64,000 bases of DNA from Manihot esculenta (taxonomy: Eukaryota > Streptophyta > Magnoliopsida > Malpighiales > Euphorbiaceae). Under the pieces are notes generated by a model that made no database searches, was not told the origin of the DNA, and saw nothing but the letters and a program-made list of their open reading frames with translations. The stretch is taken from NCBI RefSeq assembly GCF_001659605.2, contig NC_035176.2, forward strand, positions 23,536,847 through 23,600,846. The letters are read 5' to 3'. Both the position numbers and the translations under genes were made by a program. This document shows positions 1-11,217 of this stretch, piece after piece (the first letter of the stretch is position 1; each line of letters opens with the position of its first letter).

Positions 1-2643
1 CAGGAGGCAAACACATCTAACACCGTGGTGTCAGGTAACCTTGTCATTGGTTGTTCAGATGTTTATGCCTTAATGGACCCTGGTGCATCTCATTCTTTCA
101 TTGCTCCGAGGGCCGTCGAGAGGTTGGGATTGGTGGTCTCTGGGTTAGAGTGTCCCCTATGGGTCAGTGGACCCAAGTGTGACCCGTCAGTGGCAGAGTC
201 AGTCTGCCAGTATAGTCCAGTTTTTATAGATGGGAGATGCCTTTCAGCCAACCTTGTGGTTCTAGATTTGACAGATTTTGACGTCATTCTAGGGATGGAT
301 TGGCTATCTACCCATGGTGCTACCTTGGACTGCAGAGACAAGGTAGTCAAGTTCAGATGTCAGGATGAGTCAGAGGTTGTCTTCAGAGGAGACAGGGGGA
401 GTACACCTAGAGGTTTGATATCAGCCCTTCAGGCTCGTAGGTTGCTCATGAGGGGTTGTCAGGGTTTTTTAGCTCATGTGAGAGAGCTGGATAGTCATGT
501 CAGAGAGCCCGCCTCGGTGCCCGTGGTCAGTGAGTTTTTAGATGTGTTCCCAGACGAGCTGCCAGGTTTACCACCTGCTAGGGAGATAGAGTTTGAAATT
601 GAGTTGATGCCTGAAACTAGACCGATCTCTATCCCTCCCTACAGGATGGCACCAGCAGAATTGAAAGAGCTTAAGGAGCAGTTGCAAGAGTTGGTAGATA
701 AGGGCTTCATCCGACCGAGTACCTCACCTTGGGGTGCTCCAGTGTTGTTTGTGAAAAAGAAGGATGAATCCCTCAGACTTTGTATCGACTACAGGCAGTT
801 GAACAAGGTCACTACCAAGAATAAGTACCCGTTGCCGAGGATCGATGATCTATTCGACCAGCTAGCAGGAGCAGGTTGTTTTTCCAAAATAGATCTGAGA
901 TCTGGGTACCATCAGCTGAGGATAAGAGAAGAGGATGTGCTGAAGACGGCATTCAGGACCAGATATGGGCACTATGAGTTCCTTGTAATGCCGTTCGGGT
1001 TAACCAATGCCCCTGCAGCATTCATGGATCTCATGAACAGAGTTTTCAGTCAATACCTGGATCACTTCGTTATTGTCTTCATAGATGATATCTTAGTGTA
1101 TTCCAAAAATGCAGAGGAGCATGCCCATCATCTGAGGTTAGTCCTGCAGACCTTGAGGGAACATGGCTTGTATGCCAAGTTCTCCAAGTGTGAGTTCTGG
1201 CTGCAGAGCATTTCATTCTTGGGGCACGTTGTGTTAGAAAATGGAATCGAGGTAGACCCCAAGAAAGTGAAAGCCGTAGCTAACTGGCCTAGACTCACTA
1301 CAGTTACAGAGATCAAGAGCTTCTTGAGTTTAGCAGGTTACTACAGGAGGTTCGTTCAGGACTTCTCCAAGATTGCAGCTCCCATGACCAGATTAACTAA
1401 GAAGAACCAGAGGTTCGTGTGGACCGACCAATGTGAAGAGAGCTTTGAGGAGCTAAAGAAGAGGTTGACTTCAGCACCAGTGTTAGCTCTGCCATCTAGT
1501 AATGAAGACTTCTCAGTCTATTGTGATGCGTCCCGTGTGGGACTGGGTTGTGTGCTGATGCAGAATGAAAGGGTGATTGCTTATGATTCTAGACAGCTAA
1601 AGAAGCACGAGTTGAATTACCCTACACATGACCTAGAGATGGCAGCGGTAATCTTTGCACTCAAGATGTGGAGGCATTACCTTTATGGGGTAAAATGTGA
1701 GATCTTCACAGATCATAAGAGCCTGCAGTACATCCTGAGTCAGAGAGATCTAAATCTGAGGCAGAGAAGATGGGCAAAATTGCTTAGTGACTATGATTGC
1801 AAAATCCAGTACCATCCGGGTAAGGCGAATGTTGTGGCAGACGCCTTAAGCCAGAAATCACTTGGCAGTTTATCCCATATTTCAGCAGAGAGGAGGCCAG
1901 TGGTGAGGCAGTTTTTCAAACTCATGAATAAAGGTCTACAGTTGGAGTTGTCTGGTACAGGTGCTTTAGTTGCCCAGATGAGAGTGGCACCCGTGTTTCT
2001 GGAGCAGGTGGCTCAGAAACAGCATGAGGACCCAAAGTTAGTGAAGATTGCCAGGACTGTTCAGCCAGGCAAAGATAGTGAGTTTAGATTCGACAGCAAG
2101 GGGATCCTCCGCTATGGAAATAAATTATGTGTACCAGATGACGTAGGGCTGAAGGGAGACATTATGAGAGAGGCTCATAATGCCAGATACAGTGTTCACC
2201 CTGGAGCCACCAAGATGTATCAAGATCTGAAGAAGGTTTATTGGTGGCCAGCTATGAAAAGGGAAGTGGCACAGTTCGTGTCAGCCTGCGAAGTGTGTCA
2301 GAGGGTGAAGCTGGAACATCAGAAGCCGGCTGGAATGCTTAACCCACTACCTATTCCAGAGTGGAAATGGGAGAATATAGCTATGGACTTCGTGGTGGGG
2401 TTACCGGCAGCGTCCAACAGATTGGACTCCATATGGGTGATTGTGGACAGACTCACCAAATCTGCTCACTTCATCCCTGTCAGGAGTGGTTATTCTGTGG
2501 ACAAGTTGGCACAGGTGTATGTAGATGAGATTGTCAGACTGCATGGGGTTCCTGTTTCAATAGTGTCCGATAGAGGACCCCAGTTCATCTCCAAGTTTTG
2601 GCGGAGTCTGCAGAATGCTATGGGTACCAGGTTGAATGTTTAG
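1..2643 (+). pseudogene. GYP-1 Ty3/gypsy pol, PR-RT-RNaseH-partial integrase (5' end outside window)
   Basis: The frame is open from base 1 (no stop before 2641), so this continues a polyprotein that starts left of the window. Counting codons from position 25: aspartic protease DPGAS with catalytic D18; reverse transcriptase with the FIDD core at D354-D355; RNase H acidic residue D501 in the YCDAS motif; an HHCC zinc finger; and the integrase core with D788 and D849. The third integrase residue (E of the QSE motif) is missing because the frame runs into LTR-end sequence after about 2635 and stops at once. Relative to GYP-4 about 260 C-terminal residues are lost, including the rest of the integrase and the chromodomain-like tail. 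The rest is undamaged, so the truncation looks recent and the element cannot move by itself. Confidence 0.9.
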
Positions 2644-2719
2644 CTTGCTACGGGTCCCGGCGGCCTTAAGCCGATCTGGATCCTAGCGCCGGTAGCGGTC
2701 CGATTTTCGGGTCGTTACA
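2636..2719 (+). repeat. GYP-1 3' LTR remnant (last ~84 bp)
   Basis: This matches the terminal bases of the GYP-3 and GYP-4 LTRs (GCTTGCTACGGGTCC through GGGTCGTTACA) and ends in CA at 2719, where antisense GYP-2 gag resumes. The end of pol and most of the 3' LTR were deleted, fusing integrase codons directly to the LTR tail. The expected target duplication would be ACTGC (2720-2724), but the left end lies outside the window. Confidence 0.85.
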
Positions 2720-3710
2720 ACTGCATTATCTGCACCTGAGCTCGAGCCACTTCCTAATCCCAGAACTTGTTCTTCTTTGACTTTTTGGTGGTATTGCTCC
2801 ACCTCTTACTGCCTGAAGTCAAAGAAGAAGGGTCTAACCTTCCCCCACCTGGGGTCTTGGAACCAGAAGGCTGTGCCACTGTCTGTTTAACTTTTCCTTC
2901 GATTATTGCACTAGCCTCCATTATCCAGGCCATATCCACTATGGCATGGAAACTCTCCCTCTCTGCTGACTAGATCAAGGAGGAATAGCTGGAATGAAGC
3001 CTCATGATATACCTCCTAGCCTTCTTCTGATCTGTGTCCAGATTTTGCCCTGCAAACGGCAACAACTCCAAGAACCTATCTGTGTACTCATCCACACTCA
3101 TCTCCTCTGTCTACCTCAACTGCTCAAATTCAATCATCTTCAACTCCCTTGAACTGTCAGGGAAAGCCCATCCTGCAAACTCATTAGCAAACTCTTCCCA
3201 TGATAGGCTATCCAACCTCGGGTTCACATAGTTTTTAAACCACTCACGAGCCTTCTTGCACTTTAGAGTGAACCCAGCCATCTGAATGGCTCTACTATCA
3301 TCAGCTCCTAACTCATCTGTAATCATCTTGACCGTCCTGAGGTACTCAAACGGATCATCACATGTTTCATACTTAGGAGCATCCAACTTCAAGTAGTAAG
3401 TCATCTTGACCTTGCTCCCTCCAGATGAGCTAGGTTTAGGTACTTGGGTTTCTGGGACCATAGGTTCAGCTGGTGGTGGAGGAGGTGCAACATTCCCTGG
3501 GTTAGGGTTTGCTGTACCTGGAAAGAAAGATGGGGGTGGGTACATAGGGTACTGTGGGTATGGTGGGTAGAAAAGTGGGTATGGCATGTGAGAAGGGTAA
3601 GGGTTAAAGCTCGGGTAATCCGATGTACCTCCCATCGAATACTCAGGATTCTGTGAAAAGGGTGGGTACAGGGGTGGCTGAACAAATCCCGAAGCTTGAG
3701 TGCCTCCTTG
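2720..3710 (-). pseudogene. GYP-2 gag, C-terminal part (capsid to nucleocapsid linker)
   Basis: On the minus strand this encodes the Pro/Tyr-rich linker (repeated YPPY-type motifs, about 3640-3500), then the retrotransposon gag capsid domain with the REWFKNYV...[18 protein letters not shown] region (about 3260-3130). It continues into the basic Ser/Gly linker that normally precedes the zinc knuckle. A CAG-to-TAG nonsense codon at 3111-3113 stops the frame in EFEQLR. It joins in frame to the N-terminal part at 11223-11492 once GYP-3 and one copy of its CCTTG duplication are removed. The left edge at 2720 is the GYP-1 insertion point; the knuckle and pol lie beyond the window. Confidence 0.85.
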
Positions 3711-6228
3711 TGTAATACCCGGCTAGATTCCGGCATCGGAATCCCTACCTTCCGACGGAATCTCCATTGGAATCGGGAATTTTTGAAGATGCCAGAGCCT
3801 TCTAGAAGGGTAAAATGTGGTTTCTAAAATGTTTTCACATGATTTTATGGTTTTAAATGGAAAAGAATTGAGTTTTTAAAAGAAAAGACCAAGGAGGCAT
3901 TTGCCAGGTTCGGCCGCCGAAAGTGAGGTTCGACCGCCGAACATGGAAAGGTTTTGGGAGCGCTTTTGGCCTCCGAAAGCTTTGTTTGAGCAAGCCAAGG
4001 TTCGGCCGCCGAACATGCATGAGTTTAGGGGGCACGTTAGGCTGCCGAAGGTCTTTGACCAGGCCACCTATAAAGAGCCCCCAGATCGAAAATGGGTGAG
4101 TTTTCTCCCCATTCTCGAGCTCAGGTGAGTTTTTGTCCTCCCTTGGCTGTTTTCATGTTTTTCTTCATTTCCTTCATGTCTTTATAAGTTTCATGGTTGT
4201 TTTGAAGAGTTTTGGGAGCTCGGAGATTTTTGGAGCTTGGATCCTCCACACCTCCGAGTTAGGGATTGCACCACCCCTCGATCTTCAAGAGGTAAGTGTA
4301 GATCCTTGCTTTCCTTGTGTTTTAAGGAAGTTTTAAGTAAGTTTATTGGAGTTTTAATGGGTAGATATGCATGTTTAGGTTTATGTGGGTTTTATGCCCA
4401 ATGTATGCTTATGCCTGTTGATGTATGTTTATGTGATGTTTTGATGAAGGTTTAAGCTAGTTTATGCATGTGGGAGAGTGTATGCATGATTGGGAAAGAG
4501 CAAGTGAGGTTTTGAGTAATTTTGGTGGTTTTGGCTTATGTGGGTCATAAGCTCTTTTTTTGTATGCTTTATGATGTTCTTTGTTGGGGTTTAAGCTTGT
4601 TTAAGCTCCTTTGTGCATGGTTAAGGGTTTGTGCATGTTTTGGTAAGGTTGGGTGCTTGTTTTGGGGTTTTTGTAAGGTTTGGGAGGCTTGACTACATGA
4701 GAAGCTGAGTTCTGCCCTTCTGCGAAGAACTCAGGTTCGGCCGCCGAAAGTAGCTTCGACCGCCGAACCTGCCTTTCAATGTATGGATTGGCCACCTAAC
4801 CTTGCCCCCGAAAGTTGAGTTTTGGCGTGAAAGCAGACTTTCGGCCGCCGAAGGAAGGATTCGGCCGCCGAAGGTGCCTGACTTTCGTCTCTGGAGAAGG
4901 ACTTTCGGCCGCCGAAGGTGCCGCCGAAAGTGCCCGAGTTTCATCTCTGGAGGGAGGGTTCGGCCGCCGAAGGTGCCGCCGAAAGTGCCATGTCCAGCCT
5001 TTTCATGGTTGTTTTCTATGCATGTTTAAGTGATGTTTTAGGGGGTTTTTGGGTAGTTGTTTGTGAGTTGTTTAGAGTGTATTTGGCACCTCATTCGAGT
5101 CCACTTGTGTAGGATTAGACCCGAGGGACCGAGGAGGCCATCAGTGTTAGCAGTTGCAGAGTCAGTTCAGCGTCTGCCAGAGGTGAGTAGAACTAAACTT
5201 AATCTTTTATTTTACGAAATCAAATGCCTAAAGCATGTTCATGCATCATGTTTATATGTAATAGGTTGATTGCACTAGTTACACGAATATGACGCATTGC
5301 ATTATTTATTGTTGATGTGGATGGACCAAGGCGACCCCAATAGCCCATGTTATGTATGAAAGACCTGGGTAAGTCCCTTCGTGGGCCAGGCACTATGTTA
5401 TGTATGAAAGACCTGGGTAAGTCCCTTCATGGGCCAGGCACTATGCAGAGGGAGTTTTGGTGGTCATGTCCGTCTGTTATGTGGAATGTTTGTGCTGTGA
5501 CGCATTTCATGAAAGCATGTAATTAATGAATTGTTTTCTTTGTTTCTACTCACTGGGCTTTTTAGCTCACCCCTTTCCCCTAACCCCAGTGTTGCAGGTT
5601 TGAGGAAGATTGGGAAGTCTCAAGAGTTAAGGTTGTGGCTTTGTAATAGCTTAGTATGTTAGTGTGGACATGTATTGTAAATTGATATAATGAATTGTAA
5701 GATAATGTAATGTAATGCAAGTAAAGTAGAGTTATGTTTATGGATTAGTGCTGTGCTTGGCCCTAAGACTTGGTTAGTCCCCTTTTAGTACATGATGTAT
5801 GTATGAGTTTAATGTTGAGTTGTGTTGAACTAAACTGGTGACATGTGTTGTTTACCACGCTAGTGTTTGATGAGGACCTTAGTGGAGGTCTTATGTTTGT
5901 GGTTTTGATGCATGCACAGGTTAGGTTCTAATTCTTTGGATGTAATCCCAGCTTGATGTATGTTATGTTGACCCAGCTAGAGTTGTTTTGAGGACTCTAG
6001 TAGGGGGTTCTTTATGTTTTCAGTTATGTTGCATACAGGTCAAGCTCGGTATTTACATAATATGTTTCAGTTTTTATGTTAATGTTTTGATCATGTATGG
6101 GTTTTGACCAGGTGATAGGAGGTATGTTTGGCTTGCTATGGGTCCCGGCGGCCTTAAGCCGATCTGGATCCTAGCGCCGGTAGCGGTTCGGGCCGTTACA
6201 GAGGGGTATCGATTTTCGGGTCGTTACA
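3711..6228 (+). repeat. GYP-3 5' LTR (2518 bp)
   Basis: The LTR opens TGTAATACCCGG and ends GGGTCGTTACA. U3 carries a first cluster of the 13-bp palindrome TTCGGCCGCCGAA (3909-4013) just upstream of a TATA box, CTATAAAG at 4068-4075. A strong splice donor AAGAG|GTAAGT lies at 4291/4292. A second palindrome cluster spans 4735-4990. A possible small exon (5113-5182) ends in GTGAGT. A 48-bp unit is tandemly doubled at 5349-5444. The last 50 bp contain a duplicated terminus (CCGTTACAGAGGGGTATCG before the final GGGTCGTTACA). Confidence 0.93.
4068..4075 (+). promoter_or_regulatory. TATA box of GYP-3 5' LTR
   Basis: CTATAAAG lies about 360 bp into the LTR, directly after the first palindrome cluster. 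The equivalent box is present in every LTR copy here: 9058, 12873, 20535 and 50811 on plus; 23771-23780, 27001-27010, 55129-55138 and 62779-62788 on minus. The consistent placement supports it as the core promoter. Confidence 0.7.
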
Positions 6229-6537
6229 GAGTGGTATCAGAGCTTTGGGCCTCATCAGTACGGTGTGTTGAGCAAAGATGCTCAAGGATTAGAGATATCC
6301 CACATCGGAAAGAGGTTGGTTTAGAGGTTATAGAAGGACAAGCACAATAGGAAAAATCATGTCCACTAGGATAGGATGTAGAGTCCTATCTTGTATGATG
6401 ATGATGTGGAATGCCATGATTTTATGCATGTGCATCAATGTTATGTATGTTATGCTATGTATGTTGCAGGTTCATGTGTTTTCATATGAACCGTATGATG
6501 CTAATGATTGATTGTATGCTTGTGTGTTGTTCTTCAG
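4292..6537 (+). other. Predicted leader intron of GYP-3
   Basis: The donor AAGAG|GTAAGT lies in the LTR about 220 bp after the TATA box. The acceptor TTCTTCAG ends at 6537, 11 nt before the gag ATG (6548). Splicing would remove about 2.25 kb, including most of the LTR downstream of the promoter and the primer-binding site. Equivalent sites occur in the sister copies, which supports function; splicing itself is inferred. Confidence 0.55.
6232..6243 (+). other. Primer-binding site of GYP-3 (tRNA-iMet)
   Basis: TGGTATCAGAGC lies 3 nt after the LTR end and is complementary to the 3' end of plant initiator tRNA-Met. Confidence 0.85.
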
Positions 6538-6547
6538 AAGAGCCAGA

Positions 6548-7102
6548 ATGCGAAGCTTTCGTCGATCTGTGGAATCGACTGGAGTTCCATCTGAGAGGGA
6601 AGGTTTGGACACCTTTCCCCCTGCTCTGCCAAGAGCGCAGTCGTGGGGAGTTAGCAGATGGGGAACATCAAGGGACCCTGGAAGGTCTTTTGATGTGAGC
6701 AGAGAAGGAATGGCTCCGAGAAGAATGTCAGCTAGTATGAGGGAAGTAGAGTTGGATGTTCAGAGAAGGGAGGTCAGTTTGGGAATCAGAGTGCCAGAAG
6801 AAGGTATGGGAGTTTTTCTGGAGGATGCTCAGACTCAGGATTCCAGAATTTCAGGTTCAGGAGGGATTGATCCCTCCACTCTGAGTACAGCCTCCACGAA
6901 AAGCAAGAAGTGGGGCAGAACCCTAAGGGGGAAGAGGAAGAAGTTTTGGAAGGATTTGAAGGCTAGTCTGGGATTAGGTGGTGGTTCAAGCTCTGGCTTA
7001 GGCAGTTCAAAATGCTTGAGGTGCGGAAGGCTGCACAAGGGAGTCTGTCTGGCGGGGACAACAACATGTTTCAGGTGCGGACAGGAGGGGCACATAGCAT
7101 GA
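6548..7102 (+). pseudogene. GYP-3 capsid-less gag remnant
   Basis: The frame starts at the ATG (6548) equivalent to other family gag starts (MR-x-x-RRS). The N-terminal segment (about 85 codons, ending EEGMG) then jumps to the Ser-rich basic linker (GGIDPSTLS...KKW...KFW) and the nucleocapsid knuckle. About 290 residues present in GYP-4, including the whole capsid domain, are absent. The frame stops at TGA 7100-7102, inside the zinc knuckle after CGQEGHIA, where sisters have Arg. GYP-5 carries the same deletion with the same junction, so it was inherited from a shared ancestor and not acquired at this site. Confidence 0.85.
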
Positions 7103-8640
7103 GAGTGTCCCACTGCGCCCTGGATGGCTCCATCCCAGTGGACAACTTCAGGTAGAGCGGCTCAGCCAGCAGCTCCAGCCATGATTCAGGTTAGTGGTCG
7201 AGGCAGAGGAAGAGGGTCAGCCTTTTCTTCTTCAGGTTCTCGTGGAGAAGGTCTGTCAGCTCCAGCTCGGATCTTCACCCAAGCTCAGCAAGAGGCAGAC
7301 ACATCGAACACAGTGGTGTTAGGTACGCTCACTTTTGAATGTTCTGATGTGTATGTTTTTGTGAAACTTGGTTTTCTCTTTTCTTAGTTACTCTAGGAGC
7401 CGTCGAGAGGTTGAGTTGATAACTTCTAGGCTAGAGTGTTCTCTTTGGGTCAATGGATCCAAGTATGATCCATCTGTGGCAGAGTCAGTCTGCCGGTCCA
7501 GTTTAGTGTCAGTTGAGGGTAGATGCCTTCCACCCAACCTTGAGGTCCTAGACTTGACTGTATGGACATCAGTTTAGGGTTGGACTGGGTTTTCTGCTCG
7601 TGGTGCTATCTTGGTCTGCAGAGACAAGGTAGTCAGGTTCAGAGGACAGGGTGGGTCAGAGGTGATCTTCTGAGGGAACACAGTAGGGATGCCTAGAGGT
7701 TTGATGTCAGCCTGTCAGGTTCGTAGGGTGCGTAGGAGGGGTTGTCAGAGGGTTCTAGCTCTTGTTTGAGAGTTTAGCCGTCAGGTCAGGGAACCAGCCC
7801 CAGTGCCAGTTGTTAGAGAGAGTTCTTAGATGTCTTCCCAGGCTAGTTGTCAGGTTTACCACCTGTCAGGGAATTAGAGTTGAGCATAGGAGTGGTGTCT
7901 GGACCCAGAACCATTTCTATTCTCCCTTACAGAATGGCGCCTGCATAGAGAGAAGTAGTAGTCAGAGTAGGGGCGAGACTTGGTAGAAAAGGGGTTTTAT
8001 CCGACCTAGTACCTCACCCTGGAGTGTTCCAGTGTTGTTGTGGGAACAGAAAGATGGATCCTCGAGACTTTCTAACGACTGTAAGCGGTTAAACAAGGTC
8101 ACTACCAAGGGCAGGTATTCCCATGTAGGATTGATGATCTATTGGAGCAGCTAGTAGGGACTGGTTGTTTTCCAAGATAGATCTGAAATCCGAGTACTAC
8201 CTGTGAGAGTTAGAGTTAGTTTTGGGTTAGCAGTGAGAAGAAGTCAGTTAGTAAAGATGAAGAGAAAAGGGAAAGGATCAGAGAAGCGAGGCGGAAGCCA
8301 GTGGAGTTCAGGAGTAGGTTGGGTACTGCTAAGGTGTTTCTTTTGGTAAGGGTGATTTCCTATGGAGAAAGTCCATTCGGATTTCCGGGTTCCTGTGTTA
8401 TGGAAGCTCGTGTCAGATCCAAGTGAGGTTCTTAAAGAACTAGAGGTGGAGATCTCAAGGGATCTCACCTATGTTGAGCAGTTAGTGCGGATCATGGATA
8501 CATAAGTCAGGAAGTTGAGGAACAAGGAATCCTGATGGTGTAAGTCCTTTGGAATCACCACAGTATGGAAAGGTGGGTTTGGAAGACCCGGGAGTTCTTA
8601 CTCCAGCAGTACTCGTGTCTCTCTTTTAGGAGAGAGGTTT
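7103..8640 (+). pseudogene. GYP-3 decayed protease/RT/integrase remnant
   Basis: Recognisable in order: the knuckle tail; the Arg/Gly-rich linker ([11 protein letters not shown]) and the APARIFTQAQQEA stretch before protease; a protease whose DPGAS region is frameshifted and degenerate (about 7355-7400); and RT N-terminal pieces ([15 protein letters not shown], 7990-8110) ending near 8190. The frame then skips RNase H and most of the integrase to the C-terminal segment (VSDPSEVL...DLTYVEQLVRI, about 8395-8530). Many stops and frameshifts are present. No catalytic activity is expected. Confidence 0.8.
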
Positions 8641-8715
8641 TTATGCTTTGCTTGCTTGTTTGCTTGCTTGGTTATGTATGTTTGATGTTATGATTAAGAT
8701 TGCTTGTTTGTTGCG

Positions 8716-8752
8716 GAACATTCGGGGACGAATGTTCTTAAGGGGGGAAGAA
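8716..8752 (+). promoter_or_regulatory. Hairpin plus polypurine tract before GYP-3 3' LTR
   Basis: Arms GAACATTCG (8716-8724) and CGAATGTTC (8729-8737) are perfect 9-bp inverted repeats around a GGGA loop. The polypurine tract AGGGGGGAAGAA (8741-8752) abuts the LTR and primes plus-strand synthesis. The same arrangement precedes the 3' LTRs of GYP-4 and GYP-7. Confidence 0.8.
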
Positions 8753-11217
8753 TGTAATACCCGGCTAGATTCTGGCATCGGAATCCCTACCTTCCGACGG
8801 AATCTCCATTGGAATCGGGAATTTCTGAAGATGCCAGAGGCTTCTAAAAGGGTAAAATGTGGTTTCTAAAATGTTTTCACATGATTTTATGGTTTTAAAT
8901 GGAAAAAAATTGAGTTTTTAAAAGAAAAGACCAAGGAGGCATTTGCCAGGTTCGGCCGCCGAAAGTGAGGTTCGGCCGCCGAACCTCAAGTTCGACCGTC
9001 GAACATGCATGAGTTTAGGGGGCACGTTAGGCTGCCGAAGGTCTTTGACCAGGCCACCTATAAAGAGCCCCCAGATCGGAAATGGGTGAGTTTTCTCCCC
9101 ATTCTCGAGCTCAGGTGAGTTTTTGTCCTCCCTTGGCTGTTTTCATATTTTTCTTCATTTCCTTCATGTCTTTATAAGTTTCATGGTTGTTTTGAAGAGT
9201 TTTGGGAGCTCGGAGATTTTTGGAGCTTGGATCCTCCACACCTCCGAGTTAGGGATCGCACCACCCCTCGATCTTCAAGAGGTAAGTGTAGATCCTTGCT
9301 TTCCTTGTGTTTTAAGGAAGTTTTAAGTAAGTTTATTGGAGTTTTAATGGGTAGATATGCATGTTTAGGTTTATGTGGGTTTTATGCCCAATGTATGCTT
9401 ATGCCTGTTGATGTATGTTTATGTGATGTTTTGATGAAGGTTTAAGCTAGTTTATGCATGTGGGAGAGTGTATGCATGATTGGGAAAGAGCAAGTGAGGT
9501 TTTGAGTAATTTTGGTGGTTTTGGCTTATGTGGGTCATAAGCTCTTTTTTTGTATGCTTTATGATGTTCTTTGTTGGGGTTTAAGCTTGTTTAAGCTCCT
9601 TTGTTCATGGTTAAGGGTTTGTGCATGTTTTGGTAAGGTTGGGTGCTTGTTTTGGGGTTTTTGTAAGGTTTGGGAGGCTTGACTGCATGAGAAGCTGAAT
9701 TCTGCCCTTCTGGGAAGACTCAGGTTCGGCCGCCGAAAGTAGCTTCAGCCATCGAACCTGCCTTTGAATGCATGGATTGGCCGCCTAAGCTTGCCCCTGA
9801 AAGTTGAGTTTTGGCTTGAAAGCAGACTTTCGGCCGCCGAAGGAAGGATTTGGCCGCCGAAGGTGCCTGACTTTCGTCTCTGGAGAAGGACTTTCGGCCG
9901 CCGAAGGTGCCGCCGAAAGTGCCCGAGTTTCGTCTCTGGAGGGAGGGTTCGGCCGCCGAAGGTGCCGCCGAAAATGCCCTGTCCAGCCTTTTCGTGGTTG
10001 TTTTCTATGCATGTTTAAGTGATGTTTTAGGGGGTTTTTGGGTAGTTGTTTGTGAGTTGTTTAGAGTGTGTTTGGCACCTCATTCGAGTCCACCTGTGTA
10101 GGATTGGACCCGAGGGACTGAGGAGGCCATTAGTGTTAGCAGTTGCAGAGTCAGTTCAGCGTCTGCCAGAGGTGAGTAGAACTAAACTTAATCTTTTATT
10201 TTACGAAATCAAATGCCTAAAGCATGTTCATGCATCATGTTTATATGTAATAGGTTGATTGCACTAGTTACACGAATATGACGCATTGCATTATTTATTG
10301 TTGATGTGGATGGACCAAGGCGACCCCAATAGCCCATGTTATGTATGAAAGACCTGGGTAAGTCCCTTCGTGGGCCAGGCACTATGTTATGTATGAAAGA
10401 CCTGGGTAAGTCCCTTCATGGGCCATGCACTATGCAGAGGGAGTTTTGGTGGTCATGTCCGTCTGTTATGTGGAATGTTTGTGCTGTGACGCATTTCATG
10501 AAAGCATGTAATTAATGAATTGTTTTCTTTGTTTCTACTCACTGGGCTTTTTAGCTCACCCCTTTCCCCTAACCCCAGTGTTGCAGGTCTGAGGAAGATT
10601 GGGAAGTCTCAAGAGTTAAGGTTGTGGCTTTGTAATAGCTTAGTATGTTAGTGTGGACATGTATTGTAAATTGATATAATGAATTGTAAGATAATGTAAT
10701 GTAATGCAAGTAAAGTAGAGTTATGTTTATGGATTAGTGCTGTGCTTGGCCCTAAGACTTGGTTAGTCCCCTTTTAGTACATGATGTATGTATGAGTTTA
10801 ATGTTGAGTTGTGTTGAACTAAACTGGTGACATGTGTTGTTTACCACGCTAGTGTTTGATGAGGACCTTAGTGGAGGTCTTATGTTTGTGGTTTTGATGC
10901 ATGCACAAGTTAGGTTCTAATTCTTTGGATGTAATCCCAGCTTGATGTATGTTATGTTGACCCAGCTAGAGTTGTTTTGAGGACTCTAGTAGGGGGTTCT
11001 TTATGTTTTCAGTTATGTTGCATACAGGTCAAGCTCGGTATTTACATCATATGTTTCAGTTTTTATGTTAATGTTTTGATCATGTATGGGTTTTGACCAG
11101 GTGATAGGAGGTATGTTTGGCTTGCTACGGGTCCCGGCGGCCTTAAGCCGATCTGGATCCTAGCGCCGGTAGCGGTTCGGGCCGTTACAGAGGGGTATCG
11201 GTTTCCGGGTCGTTACA
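8753..11217 (+). repeat. GYP-3 3' LTR (2465 bp)
   Basis: This is the sister of 3711-6228 with only scattered substitutions, except that its first palindrome cluster (8951-9005) lacks about 50 bp. TATA box 9058-9065, donor GTAAGT at 9282, second palindrome cluster 9724-9975, doubled 48-bp unit from 10338. It ends CGTTACA at 11217, followed by the CCTTG duplication. Confidence 0.93.

Larger units (their letters stand above)
3711..11217 (+). mobile_element. GYP-3: complete but internally deleted Ty3/gypsy element
   Basis: The element has two LTRs (3711-6228, 8753-11217), a primer-binding site, a polypurine tract and a perfect 5-bp target duplication CCTTG (3706-3710 and 11218-11222). It interrupts GYP-2 gag. 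The internal region is only about 2.5 kb, against 5.3 kb in GYP-4. It lacks the gag capsid domain, the C-terminal half of RT, RNase H and nearly all of the integrase. The LTRs are close to identical apart from a gap of about 50 bp in the first palindrome cluster, so insertion was recent although the element could not have encoded its own machinery. Confidence 0.93.

Noticed and set aside
3444..3656. Plus-strand Trp-rich frame opposite GYP-2 gag
   Set aside because: Antisense shadow of the Pro/Tyr-rich gag segment; the sister copy at 15436-15654 shows the same artefact.
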